A DNA stretch of 64,000 nucleotides from NCBI GenBank assembly GCA_020627685.1, contig JAHDGK010000018.1, positions 1 to 64,000 on the forward strand. The letters run 5' to 3'. This document shows, piece after piece, positions 1-8,438 of the stretch (the stretch's first letter is position 1; every line of letters starts with the position of its first letter). This DNA is from Granulosicoccus sp. (GTDB taxonomy: Bacteria; Pseudomonadota; Gammaproteobacteria; Granulosicoccales; Granulosicoccaceae). Both the position numbers and the translations under genes were made by a program. The notes below the pieces were generated by a model. The model made no database searches. It was not told the DNA's origin and saw only the letters and a list, made by a program, of their open reading frames with translations.

Positions 1-5
1 CCCCG

Positions 6-401
6 TTAATTATTGGAGAAAATACGTCTGCAATAAGTAACACTTTCGTCGATAAACTTAAAAGAAGATTCGTAATAAGCCGCCTCCACGATCTCTTTCT
101 CTAGCTTTGTGATTTCTCCTCCCTTAGGTGTGAATTCTTGAATGTTGTCCAGGAAGTTATTGATCACGAGCTTTAACGTCTCTATTCGCGTGTGAGAATT
201 GTTAAATGCATCTTTATGATTATTAAACGCGTCGATCGTACCGTTGACGATAGATTCAACTACGCCAGAGTGGAATCGATAATTTTTGATTTCTAAAACA
301 AGTATTTGTTGAATTGCGGTAGTGCCTTGTTTGGTGTTTTTTGTTGCTGCCGTTGCGATTGCATGGTTCAGGGCACTTTCAGCATATTTTGAAAACGTCA
401 T
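6..401 (-). CDS. Hypothetical protein, 131 aa
   Basis: An open frame of 131 codons with ATG at 401 and a stop at 6-8. I do not recognise the family. The product looks soluble and mostly helical, with no signal peptide, membrane segment or cysteine motif. It has an Ala/Thr-rich N-terminus and an acidic, Lys-rich middle; the only cysteine is near the C-terminus. It runs in the same direction as the DUF3015 gene but about 180 bp separates them, so an operon is uncertain. AT content is somewhat higher than in the housekeeping genes of the window, which could mean acquired DNA. It may also be a lineage-specific gene. Confidence 0.55.
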   Translation of the reverse strand: MTFSKYAESALNHAIATAATKNTKQGTTAIQQILVLEIKNYRFHSGVVESIVNGTIDAFNNHKDAFNNSHTRIETLKLVINNFLDNIQEFTPKGGEITKLEKEIVEAAYYESSFKFIDESVTYCRRIFSNN

Positions 402-579
402 CTTGCAACTCCGTTTTACTTCACTTTATCGGAAGATGATGAATGCATTGGACTAACCGATTCACCATCAGTAATTCGATGCTACACAGCTAGTGGAGTG
501 GTAATGCGGGACTATTACCGTTACAAAGGCTATGTCCAATTCTGCATAGGTGTGAGGTAATTCCCCCGCACAATAATTG

Positions 580-1074
580 TTAACCACTACTTCGCAAACT
601 ATATTTAGCAAGTTGAGCATCAGCCTCTAACGTTGCGTCCAAACGATCTAACCACTCGCTGTACCCGGTAGTCGAACTGCCAAACAGATTGTCGTAGTTG
701 AGCTTTGCAATGGTGAAGAAGTGCTGAGCATCATTCTCTGGCATCTGCATGAGTGTGGCCAATGACTCAAGATGCGCGCCGTTTCCTTGTGCAATGTTTT
801 GTTCAATGCTGTCTAAGTTGTGCGCGACATAAACACTTCGTTGGAAGGTGGCAGATGTGGTGATTTCGGTATCGCAGTCGTCTGAGCTAAAGCCGAAGAG
901 CTCATAGGTGGTGAGGGCGGTGGTTGCATCAACGGTTGTTTGAGAGAAAAGCTCTCCAGCGGTATCGGAGAAATTGAGCGTTTCAAAATTGCAGCCGTGG
1001 TGGCCGTTGGCATGAGAGACACTGCTGGCGGCAATTAAAAACGGGGCTAGCAGGGAAGCGTGTTTTCTATTCAT
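580..1074 (-). CDS. DUF3015 family exported protein
   Basis: A 164-aa protein with a clear Sec signal peptide: Met-Asn-Arg-Lys, then a hydrophobic stretch to about residue 20 ending Ser-His-Ala. The mature part has three cysteines, two of them in an NFETL-type start and a DDCDTEIT-type stretch. A second block reads LDSIEQNIAQGNGAHLESLA. That pattern (few residues, then Asp-Ser-Ile...Gln-Gly-Asn-Gly...Leu-Leu) is typical of DUF3015 proteins as I know them. These are periplasmic proteins of unknown function in proteobacteria. It is monocistronic, lying downstream of the enolase-superfamily gene in the same orientation after a 147 bp gap. Confidence 0.6.
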   Translation of the reverse strand: MNRKHASLLAPFLIAASSVSHANGHHGCNFETLNFSDTAGELFSQTTVDATTALTTYELFGFSSDDCDTEITTSATFQRSVYVAHNLDSIEQNIAQGNGAHLESLATLMQMPENDAQHFFTIAKLNYDNLFGSSTTGYSEWLDRLDATLEADAQLAKYSLRSSG

Positions 1075-1221
1075 GCGAATTTTCTACCAAGAAGAGTAAC
1101 TCTGGTGATGCAGTTAGTTTGCCGTATCGTCAAGATCCTAACCTAGCCTGCTGTCCCGCATGAGTGCTTTTCTGTAACCGTTTGTTGTAATTCCAACTGT
1201 TTGTGACTTAAAACAACGGTG

Positions 1222-2331
1222 CTATTTGCAGGTCAGCATCAGCTCAGGTTCTCCCAGCACGTCTAAATCCGGGGTAACTCCATGCCCAGGTGCATCACTG
1301 ACGTGAATCGTACCGTTCTTTCGGGTCGGTGCTTTAGGGTCTAGGCGAGGGTATACGTAGCCGGACAAGTCGCAGACGTTTAATAGAGCTCTCGGCGATG
1401 TCGCGGTGGCTAAATGGAGTGCAGTGCTTGTTGTGATGTCCGAGCCCCAGGTATCTTCAATGCACATCTTCACACCCAGGTGCTCGCACAAGTCACGCGC
1501 ACGCCGCATACTACTCAGCCCACCGAACTTAGAGAGTTTCAGAGCGACGGCATCCATGCACTGCAGTTGGCTGGCTTGTAAAAGCGAGCTGGTATCGAAT
1601 GCATTTTCATCAATCTTCATGGGTAGGTTTGCGGCCAACTTTACGTTGGCGCATTCCTCTAAAGTGGCGCAGGGTTGCTCCAACATAATATCCAGATGAG
1701 ACACCGCGCGAGCCACCCGTATGGCATCTAACTGACTGGCACCGCAATTCCAGTCTCCGTAAACCAGTGGTCCGTTGCCAACAGCTTCCCGCACTTTTAC
1801 AAGACGCTCAACATCTGTTTGCCAATGGTTATCCGCTCCTAGCTTCACCTGGAATTGCTGAACTCCTTGTTGTTGCGCCTCCTTTGCCATCTTTGCCATA
1901 GCGTCAGGCGCTATGCACGTAATTGAGTGATACAGCGGCAAGTCTGTGTTTTGCCTACCGCCTAAGAGTCTGTACAGGGGAAGGTTGGCAGCTTTTGCCG
2001 TTAAATCCCATAAGGCCGTATCGATTGCAGATTTAGCGTAGTCATGCCCCGGTAGGTAATTGTTCAGCTTTTTCATTAAAGCTTCAGGCCCTACAGGATC
2101 CGCCCCTATCAACAGTGTTTTTAGTTCTTCTATTGCAGGCTGTACCCCATCTGCATACGCCGGTAAATAATGTGGAATAGGGCAGACTTCTCCCCAGCCC
2201 GAAAGACCTTTATCGGTATCTATTTTTAATACAACTGTGGTCACGGTATCGCATTGCTTGCCATCGGACATGTAATACGTCTCATGACTGCTTAGCGGTA
2301 CTTTCCAAAGTGTTAGTGCTGTAATTTTCAA
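1222..2331 (-). CDS. Mandelate racemase/muconate lactonizing-type enolase superfamily enzyme
   Basis: A 369-aa protein of normal family length. The N-terminal capping domain covers residues 1-125 and a TIM barrel follows. Candidate Mg ligands are Asp193 (YGDWN), Glu218 (LEQP) and Asp241 (IDEN). Candidate acid/base lysines on opposite faces are Lys163 (FQVKLG) and Lys265 (LKLSKFGG). This one-lysine-per-face arrangement fits 1,1-proton transfer or dehydration. The sequence style resembles the hydroxyproline-betaine epimerase / cis-3-hydroxyproline dehydratase group, so an imino-acid or betaine substrate is a reasonable guess but not shown. It is the third gene of a leftward operon after the racemase-like and sulfotransferase genes (23 bp gap). 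Confidence 0.8.
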   Translation of the reverse strand: MKITALTLWKVPLSSHETYYMSDGKQCDTVTTVVLKIDTDKGLSGWGEVCPIPHYLPAYADGVQPAIEELKTLLIGADPVGPEALMKKLNNYLPGHDYAKSAIDTALWDLTAKAANLPLYRLLGGRQNTDLPLYHSITCIAPDAMAKMAKEAQQQGVQQFQVKLGADNHWQTDVERLVKVREAVGNGPLVYGDWNCGASQLDAIRVARAVSHLDIMLEQPCATLEECANVKLAANLPMKIDENAFDTSSLLQASQLQCMDAVALKLSKFGGLSSMRRARDLCEHLGVKMCIEDTWGSDITTSTALHLATATSPRALLNVCDLSGYVYPRLDPKAPTRKNGTIHVSDAPGHGVTPDLDVLGEPELMLTCK

Positions 2332-2354
2332 CCTGATGAATCCTATAAAACTAC

Positions 2355-3104
2355 TTATTGCGGCTTGCGTATACGGTGTGAATAGAGCCGGTCGTAGTGT
2401 GGCTTCATGCGTCTGTGTACTTGCTTTACACGTTCGGGTAAGTCATCCAGTTCGACATAGCGACGTTTCTGCGCTTTAAGACCCGTAGAGCTTTTCAGGT
2501 TCTGATGAAATGATCCGCCGTCCCACCAACTATAGTCGTCAGTTTTAGCGCCTGGCTCCCAACTCAACGCACTGGGGATAAACGGTATATCAACGCTTTC
2601 ACAAAACGCTTTAACCATCGTTGGCGGGTCCTCTAAAAGATCGCCGCTATCGAAAACGGGTGGGGGTGATCCGTTAAGGGCGCTTAATAAATCAAATAAT
2701 GCGCGTTGCTCCGGAAAGCCCACTTCACCCTCATCGAAATCGGGCCACTTATCGAACATAGAGCTAATGGTGAGCGCAGGGTCGCGTATCAGAAATGCAT
2801 GTGTGAATTGGGAGAGAAATTCTTCGTCCCATAGGTGATTTATGTAGTGTGGGAAGTCTTTGATAAACACCGGCTGTTTTTCAGCGCGTGCTTTTATATC
2901 CTCCCAAACACTTTCAAGGCTTAGCCCGGGTGTCGTTTTGTCGTTGGGTGTCCAGCGCTGCCAGAAGGGTTCTTCACCCTGATACCAGGCCTCTCCAAAG
3001 GGTTCATGTAAACAATCCAAATCACCACGTTGACGCATCATCCATTCAAATGCGGTGGACGTTGATCGTGGCACTGCCCACAAGGCAATTATTTTATGCA
3101 TCAC
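2355..3104 (-). CDS. Sulfotransferase-family protein
   Basis: A 249-aa soluble protein. Near the N-terminus the motif ALWAVPRSTSTAFE resembles the PAPS 5'-phosphosulfate loop (P-R-S-x-S-T), and HEP follows near residue 35. A later IRDPALTISSMF matches the 3'-phosphate binding R-D-P...S of sulfotransferases. No signal peptide is visible, so it should be cytosolic. Its ATG overlaps the stop of the upstream racemase-like gene by 4 bp (ATGA), which indicates translational coupling. A second Met directly follows the first, so the start could be 3101. Sulfotransferases of this kind transfer sulfate from PAPS to a small-molecule hydroxyl or amine; the acceptor is unknown. Its place between two apparent catabolic enzymes is odd. 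Confidence 0.7.
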   Translation of the reverse strand: MMHKIIALWAVPRSTSTAFEWMMRQRGDLDCLHEPFGEAWYQGEEPFWQRWTPNDKTTPGLSLESVWEDIKARAEKQPVFIKDFPHYINHLWDEEFLSQFTHAFLIRDPALTISSMFDKWPDFDEGEVGFPEQRALFDLLSALNGSPPPVFDSGDLLEDPPTMVKAFCESVDIPFIPSALSWEPGAKTDDYSWWDGGSFHQNLKSSTGLKAQKRRYVELDDLPERVKQVHRRMKPHYDRLYSHRIRKPQ

Positions 3105-3931
3105 AAAGTCCTTAGCAATTGTCCGCAGTCGCGAGTGGGTGTTAGTGAAAGAGATTTGAAAATTCGCCAGTAGAGTGCCGTATCGTGTGCGATGACGGGT
3201 TTACCCAACAGGTTCTCCAGCTCAACCGTTTGGTGCAGCATGCGCATGGGTTGCCCATTAGGCCCTGTACGAAAATTACACATACCGTTTGCAAGGTATA
3301 CGTCAGCCTGGGGTGCTTTATCTGCCACATATTCAAAGCTTTTACGCGCCAAATCACCCTCGAAAATCCATCGACAGGCGTTGACCTCTTCTTGCGATTT
3401 AAACCAACCCTGATCGACAAAGTTGCCTGCCCACACGACGTCGAAGCCCGCCTCTTTTAGAAACCCAACGGTGCCTTGCCACCAATCCGGCCAGTGATAC
3501 ACCGCATTCAACGCTACTTTTTCAACATTCATAGCACGCAGTGCTTCTACTAATGCATAACCTGCCATGTGCAGAGCGACACCGTACTTATCTTCCATTT
3601 GCTGACAGAAGCTGGAGATGCCTTCGACGCCCAGACCGCTCGCATGGACCCAGTTAGACCCGACCTGTCCACAGACATCGGCACCATTGTTTGCCATGCA
3701 CTGGACGAAGTCCTCTAACAGCTCAAAATTCTGTTTCCTCTGGGCAATCTGATGTCGATAGTCAGGGACATGCAGCATCCAACCATGGACTCCAACGTTG
3801 TCAGGTGCGATTTTAGAAAAGTCGCTTGGAGCGGCATCCCAATCATGTGGTGGGCAAGTGAACCCCACTTGATGAGGAAATAGCTTTTGCTCCTTAGTCC
3901 ATTGCTTGGGCATGGACAGCTGATCGGTCAT
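3101..3931 (-). CDS. Asp/Glu racemase / maleate isomerase-like protein
   Basis: A 276-aa protein. Two candidate catalytic cysteines sit in symmetric positions: Cys87 (GADVCGQVGSNW) and Cys218 (LANGMCNFRTG), as in the two-domain Asp/Glu racemase, arylmalonate decarboxylase and maleate cis-trans isomerase superfamily. The region around FLKEAGFDVVWAGNF also fits this fold. No signal peptide or membrane segment is visible. It is the first gene of the leftward three-gene operon and is divergent from the ThuA-like gene across a 343 bp control region. It could be an amino-acid racemase, a decarboxylase or an isomerase; the enolase-superfamily neighbour suggests stereochemical handling of the same compound. 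Confidence 0.6.
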   Translation of the reverse strand: MTDQLSMPKQWTKEQKLFPHQVGFTCPPHDWDAAPSDFSKIAPDNVGVHGWMLHVPDYRHQIAQRKQNFELLEDFVQCMANNGADVCGQVGSNWVHASGLGVEGISSFCQQMEDKYGVALHMAGYALVEALRAMNVEKVALNAVYHWPDWWQGTVGFLKEAGFDVVWAGNFVDQGWFKSQEEVNACRWIFEGDLARKSFEYVADKAPQADVYLANGMCNFRTGPNGQPMRMLHQTVELENLLGKPVIAHDTALYWRIFKSLSLTPTRDCGQLLRTL

Positions 3932-4046
3932 AAATACTTCCGCTTTGGTTGGTCGGGACTCTTACCTGTATTTGGAACCGTTTTGGCCGCTCCTTAAACG
4001 CTGTAATACAAGTGGCTAAATTACGGTTTGAATGTATGAAAACATA

Positions 4047-4083
4047 TGTACCAATGTCAACCAGAAATAGAGAATTTGTACCA
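4047..4083. promoter_or_regulatory. Paired TGTACCA sites in divergent intergenic region
   Basis: The 343 bp between the racemase-like and ThuA-like genes carries TGTACCA at 4047-4053 and again at 4077-4083, exactly 30 bp apart (about three helical turns). The flanks also agree (AT-TGTACCA-AT and TT-TGTACCA-TT). The spacing and the divergent promoter position suggest paired operators, possibly for a GntR-type regulator, but no regulator gene is adjacent. No other gene is visible in this gap. Confidence 0.4.
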
Positions 4084-4274
4084 TTCGGGGCGTGTCTAGA
4101 ATGAAATAGGGGAATAACCGGCAATTGGGACTCAGCAAGCCGTACATTTCTTAAGCACCTTGGAAGACCAGCTCGAATCCGTGGTAATTTTAAGTGGATA
4201 GCGTTTGCTCTCTCGGTGCTCAAGCAGTGCCACAGGCATACGGGTCGTCACCGAAATTTTTAAGGCTAAACAAA

Positions 4275-5057
4275 ATGATTAAAACGGTTGTGTGGGGTGA
4301 GAACGTCCATGAGCAAACGAATAAAACCGTTGCGGAAATTTATCCGAACGGTATGCATGGATGTATCGCGGAGTCTCTCAACAACGACCCCGAGATACAG
4401 GCCACAACCGCCACTTTGCAGGAGCCGGAACATGGGCTTTCTGAAGCACGACTAGCTGATACTGATGTTCTTATTTGGTGGGGACATGCTGCTCACGGTG
4501 ATGTCTCCGATGAGGTTGCCGAACGTGTTGTGCGACACGTGTGGTCGGGGATGGGTCTTTTGCTTTTGCACTCTGCCCACTTTGCCAAAGTGTTTAAGTT
4601 ACTCATGGGGACTGCCTGCAACTTAACCTGGCGTGAAGCAGGCGAGAGGGAACGTTTATGGGTAACCAGTCGGAATCATCCAATCGTTCATGGTTTACCC
4701 GATTACTTTGAATTGGAGAACGAGGAGATGTACGGAGAGCCGTTCTCAGTTCCTGAGCCTTTGGAGACGGTACTAATTAGTTGGTTTCAAGGTGGAGAGG
4801 TGTTTCGCTCTGGGCTGACGTATAAGCGCGGCGCAGGCAACGTGTTCTACTTCCGTCCGGGGCATGAAACTTACCCGACGTACCACGATGCGAATGTGCA
4901 GAGAGTGTTGAAAAATGCTGTGCATTGGGCGCATAACTCAGCAGCTCGAGTGCAGCAAGTGACCGATGCTCCTAATAGGCCGGTTGAACAATCCATTGAG
5001 CCATTAATTGCCAGAGGTGCGAAATTACACGAAGCAGGCGAGGATGGATTTAAATAA
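4275..5057 (+). CDS. ThuA domain protein (trehalose-utilization-like)
   Basis: A 260-aa protein from the ATG at 4275. An in-frame upstream ATG at 4194 gives 27 residues with no family likeness, so the later start, which begins directly with the conserved IKTVVWGEN strand, is preferred. The fold is ThuA-like (class-I glutamine-amidotransferase-like): [17 protein letters not shown], then [14 protein letters not shown] and a late [12 protein letters not shown]. ThuA proteins accompany sugar and polyol catabolism and are often followed by a Gfo/Idh/MocA dehydrogenase, as here, where the stop codon directly abuts the next ATG. The biochemical role of ThuA domains is still poorly defined. Confidence 0.75.
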   Translation: MIKTVVWGENVHEQTNKTVAEIYPNGMHGCIAESLNNDPEIQATTATLQEPEHGLSEARLADTDVLIWWGHAAHGDVSDEVAERVVRHVWSGMGLLLLHSAHFAKVFKLLMGTACNLTWREAGERERLWVTSRNHPIVHGLPDYFELENEEMYGEPFSVPEPLETVLISWFQGGEVFRSGLTYKRGAGNVFYFRPGHETYPTYHDANVQRVLKNAVHWAHNSAARVQQVTDAPNRPVEQSIEPLIARGAKLHEAGEDGFK

Positions 5058-6092
5058 ATGCCTATAAGAGTCGCAATTGTTGGTACCGGTTCTATGGCTG
5101 CCAACCATGCCAGAGGGTATGCGTGTCAGGAAGGTGTAGAGGTTGTAGCCGGTGTTGACACTGACCTCAACCGGGCCGAGACGTTTTGTAAAGAGCACGG
5201 TATTGCTCGAGCGTTCACGTCAATTCAAGAGCTATTGGATTGGAACGAATTCGACGCTGTATCGAATGCAACGCCTGATGGCGTTCATCACGCAACGAGC
5301 CTACCGTTTATTGCTGCGGGCAAACATATTATGTGTGAGAAGCCGCTGGCATCTAATTACCCCGATGCATTGGAGATGGCTGAAAAGGCGTCAGCGGCTG
5401 GAATCGTAAATTGTGTCAATTTAAGTTACAGAGAAGTGCCAGCATTGCAATATGCAAAAAACTTGGTCAGCGACGGCGCTATCGGTTCCATCCGGCATTT
5501 CGAAGCCTCCTATCTGCAGAGTTGGTTAACTCAGCCAGCCTGGGGAGACTGGAAAACAGAAGAGCAGTGGTTATGGAGGTTATCGTCCCAGCATGGTTCC
5601 AATGGTGTATTAGGTGATGTGGGAGTGCACATACTCGACTTCGCGACTTTTGTAGCCGGTAGTTTGCCTAAAACATCAAGAAGCCTTGTAAAAACATTCG
5701 ATAAAGCCCCTGGTGGAAAAATTCAAGATTATGTACTGGATGCTAACGATAGTTTTGTTATGCACACAGAGCTTGAGAATGGCGCGATAGGAACAATTTC
5801 GGCAACCCGTTTTGCCAGTGGACATCTCAACGATTTAAGGCTGCGCATATACGGAACACTGGGTGGTCTAGAAGTACTTTTCGAAAACAAGGTAAGTACC
5901 CTGAATATTTGTCTGGGAGAAAATCTACAAACTGCCAATTGGCAAACCGTAGAAACTGCGCCTGTACCTACTAACTACCAGCGCTTTATTGATGCCATCA
6001 AAAACTCGTCCGCAGCAGAGCCGGATTTTGCACTCGGCGCAAAGCTACAGAAGTTGATCGACTTCTCATTACAAGGTGATCAAGCAACGTAA
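5058..6092 (+). CDS. Gfo/Idh/MocA family oxidoreductase
   Basis: A 344-aa protein. The N-terminal Rossmann fold has VAIVGTGSMAANHARGY at residues 5-21, followed by an acidic end of the second strand (GVDTD) that favours NAD. The family signature CEKPLASN, containing the conserved Glu-Lys-Pro, lies near residue 95. The C-terminal alpha/beta domain includes GDVGVHILDFA, where the conserved Gly-Asp...His-x3-Asp helix is expected. Such enzymes oxidise or reduce a sugar, inositol or related hydroxyl. It starts immediately after the ThuA-like stop, so the two are co-transcribed and probably translationally coupled. The 239 bp downstream holds no gene that I can see. Confidence 0.85.
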   Translation: MPIRVAIVGTGSMAANHARGYACQEGVEVVAGVDTDLNRAETFCKEHGIARAFTSIQELLDWNEFDAVSNATPDGVHHATSLPFIAAGKHIMCEKPLASNYPDALEMAEKASAAGIVNCVNLSYREVPALQYAKNLVSDGAIGSIRHFEASYLQSWLTQPAWGDWKTEEQWLWRLSSQHGSNGVLGDVGVHILDFATFVAGSLPKTSRSLVKTFDKAPGGKIQDYVLDANDSFVMHTELENGAIGTISATRFASGHLNDLRLRIYGTLGGLEVLFENKVSTLNICLGENLQTANWQTVETAPVPTNYQRFIDAIKNSSAAEPDFALGAKLQKLIDFSLQGDQAT

Positions 6093-6331
6093 AAAATAAG
6101 TAACGATGTTGTTCTAATGATGCTGATAAGCTTTCCGGAGAAGGCGCTGTAAAGCGTTATTCGTGATTCGCGATGGCTCAACGAACGGTATGTGACCACT
6201 AGATTTGTGCTTGTTTACCATTTGTAAAAACAAAACTGTGAGTCTGTTCACAAGGTTAGACGGTGTGGCTACACCGAATTCTGAGCGCGTCGTAATACGG
6301 TTATATGAATTGCAAGTCGAGTGGAATATAA

Positions 6332-7879
6332 GTGGCCTTACTAGCTAATCATCGTAAAGTATCAATTTGTGTTGCCGTCGCGCTCAATGCTTTATTACTC
6401 AGCAGTTGTGGCGATGGTGTTGTTGTTGGTGACGCACGATCTGTAACAGATCCACTAGATGTAGAGCTGCGACAGCGAATAGCCACGGCCGACATCACCG
6501 GTGATATTGAAGAAGGTAGAAATCTCCCGGCAATCACTGACCCGGTTGCGCAATTAGGTAAGGATCTATTTTTTACAACCAGCCTGGGTGGCAACTTTGA
6601 AGTTGCCTGTGTCACCTGTCACCATCCGAATTTGGGCGGCGGTGATGATCTATCTCTATCTATTGGGGTAGGAGCTATCGATCCAACGTTGATGGGACCG
6701 GGTAGAGTTCATGCAGATTCTGGTCATCCCAACGTGCCGAGAAATGCGCCTTCCGTTTTCAATATGGGTTTGTGGGATCGCGTTATGTTCTGGGACGGTC
6801 GTGTAGAAAACCTCGATGCCAACCCGGCTGATAACGGTGCAGGTGCTCGTATTAGAACTCCTGATACCGCATTTAATGTTGCCGACCCTGAGGCCGGAGA
6901 AAACTTAACGGTAGCGCAAGCTCATTTCCCGGTCACATCAGCAGCTGAGATGAGAACCGACGCATTCCTAGCCGGTGCGGACAACGAAACTCTTCGGTCG
7001 CGTCTTGCTGCCCGAATTGGTGACTACGGCGATGGTGCAGGGGAGATGGGTGAGAACACCTGGCTGGGTCGCTTCCAAGCAGCATTCGATCAACCTACAG
7101 GTACAGCGGAAGACCTTATCCACTATAACAACATAGCGCTAGCAATTGCCGAATACGAACGATCAATGGTATTCACCGACAATCCATTTAATCGTTGGGT
7201 TAATGGTGAAAACAATGCTCTGACTGCAGCCGAGAAGCGTGGCGCCATATTATTCTTTACGCCGGTTGAGCAAGGTGGTGCGGGTTGTTCAAACTGCCAT
7301 TCAGGAGATTTCTTTACTGACGAAGCGATGCACAACGTTGCTGTCATTCAGATTGGTGAAGGCAAAGGTAATGGAAATGTTGATGACTTTGGTCGTGAGC
7401 GAGAGACCGGTAACCCGATTGATCGTTACAAGTTCCGCACGCCAACGTTGCTGAACGTCTCTGCAACAGGTCCTTACGGTCATGCAGGTGCCTATGACAC
7501 CTTAGAGCAAGTGGTAGCGCATTACAGTAATCCTGACCAGGCGGTCAACGATTGGTTTAATCGAGGTGGAGTCTGTGGTGTAGAACAGTTCAGCACGATG
7601 GCTGACTGCGCGACTCTTTACCCTGAAGCCAGAGCGAATAGTGCGCTGGCATTGCAAGAGCTGGAAAACGACCGAAACACTGGCGACGATCAGTTCGTTA
7701 ACGCAAACCTCACGGCCGTTGAGCAGGAAGAGCTGGTGCTATTCCTTGAAGCACTCACAGATCCGTGCGTTGAAGATCCAATGTGCATGCGCCCTTGGGT
7801 AGCGGATCCACAGAGCACAGGCCCGGATGGCATGCAGCTAAATGGTCTCGATCGTAATGGAGCTCCATTGGGTCAATAA
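6332..7879 (+). CDS. Di-haem cytochrome c peroxidase family lipoprotein
   Basis: A 515-aa protein from a GTG start; the only upstream in-frame ATG is cut off by a TAA. A signal peptide ends in a lipobox (LLLSSC, Cys26), so it should be a lipid-anchored envelope protein. Two c-haem sites are visible: CVTCH at 93-97 and CSNCH at 319-323. They sit in two cytochrome c domains separated by about 220 residues, the layout of the bacterial CcpA/MauG superfamily. The family reduces peroxide or carries out MauG-like oxidations. It is longer than a typical CCP (about 340 aa): there are insertions in domain one and a C-terminal tail after the second domain. Monocistronic, with its own terminator. Confidence 0.85.
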   Translation: MALLANHRKVSICVAVALNALLLSSCGDGVVVGDARSVTDPLDVELRQRIATADITGDIEEGRNLPAITDPVAQLGKDLFFTTSLGGNFEVACVTCHHPNLGGGDDLSLSIGVGAIDPTLMGPGRVHADSGHPNVPRNAPSVFNMGLWDRVMFWDGRVENLDANPADNGAGARIRTPDTAFNVADPEAGENLTVAQAHFPVTSAAEMRTDAFLAGADNETLRSRLAARIGDYGDGAGEMGENTWLGRFQAAFDQPTGTAEDLIHYNNIALAIAEYERSMVFTDNPFNRWVNGENNALTAAEKRGAILFFTPVEQGGAGCSNCHSGDFFTDEAMHNVAVIQIGEGKGNGNVDDFGRERETGNPIDRYKFRTPTLLNVSATGPYGHAGAYDTLEQVVAHYSNPDQAVNDWFNRGGVCGVEQFSTMADCATLYPEARANSALALQELENDRNTGDDQFVNANLTAVEQEELVLFLEALTDPCVEDPMCMRPWVADPQSTGPDGMQLNGLDRNGAPLGQ

Positions 7880-7900
7880 TCACGACAAGCCTAAAAATAA

Positions 7901-7936
7901 AAGCGGATCCTGCCATTGCGGGGTCCGCTTTTTTTT
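7901..7936 (+). terminator. Rho-independent terminator of the peroxidase gene
   Basis: A GC-rich stem AAGCGGATCC / GGGTCCGCTT with a short loop is followed by a run of eight T. It lies 22 bp after the di-haem peroxidase stop codon. Confidence 0.9.
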
Positions 7937-8202
7937 GCCCATGCGATTTTGGAACGCACTAGCGTGGGTCCATTCCGTCCCTGCCTCTTGGTCCAAACGC
8001 TGGCGGTAATGGCTGGATTTCTAGCGCTAACAGACAAATCGTAAAATAGCACCGTACGGACAAGTTAAACTTCGAGGCGGGAAATAATTCCTCTATTTGT
8101 TGAATTTCAAACTCTTAGTCAAAAGCCTTGCAAACGGTAATGAGCAGAGCGTTGTAAATTCTACAATGTATTTTCTAAGAGCAACGCTAGCCTCCTTTCC
8201 TA

Positions 8203-8238
8203 TTCTAAAGTTAGCTTTAGAAATACTGCGTGTATACT
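8203..8238 (+). promoter_or_regulatory. Palindrome and -10 box in the gap before the orphan regulator
   Basis: The ~500 bp non-coding gap between the terminator at 7936 and the gene at 8439 has no ORF I would support. It has a perfect inverted repeat TTCTAAAG-TTAG-CTTTAGAA at 8203-8222 and a TATACT hexamer at 8233-8238. The palindrome would cover the -35 region of such a promoter, so it is a candidate operator. The -35 match itself is weak, and the site lies about 200 bp from the start codon. Confidence 0.3.
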
Positions 8239-8438
8239 AAACTCCACACCGACCAGCAAAACAAATAATGCAAGTGTGGTCACTTTTCGTTTCGATGAAC
8301 AGATTTCACCATGGCTTTAGTACGCAATGACGCGTGCGCGTGGTCGTAGTTTGTATGACTAAGTTACGGACGAGTCACTCAATCTCGCACAGTTAGCACG
8401 AACAAACTGTGTAACGATTATTCTCTGAGGTATTCTGA

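Noticed and set aside
3894-4223. Open frame of 109 codons on the minus strand across the divergent gap
   Set aside because: It overlaps the racemase-like start, has no ribosome site I trust, and its arginine/proline-rich translation looks non-coding.
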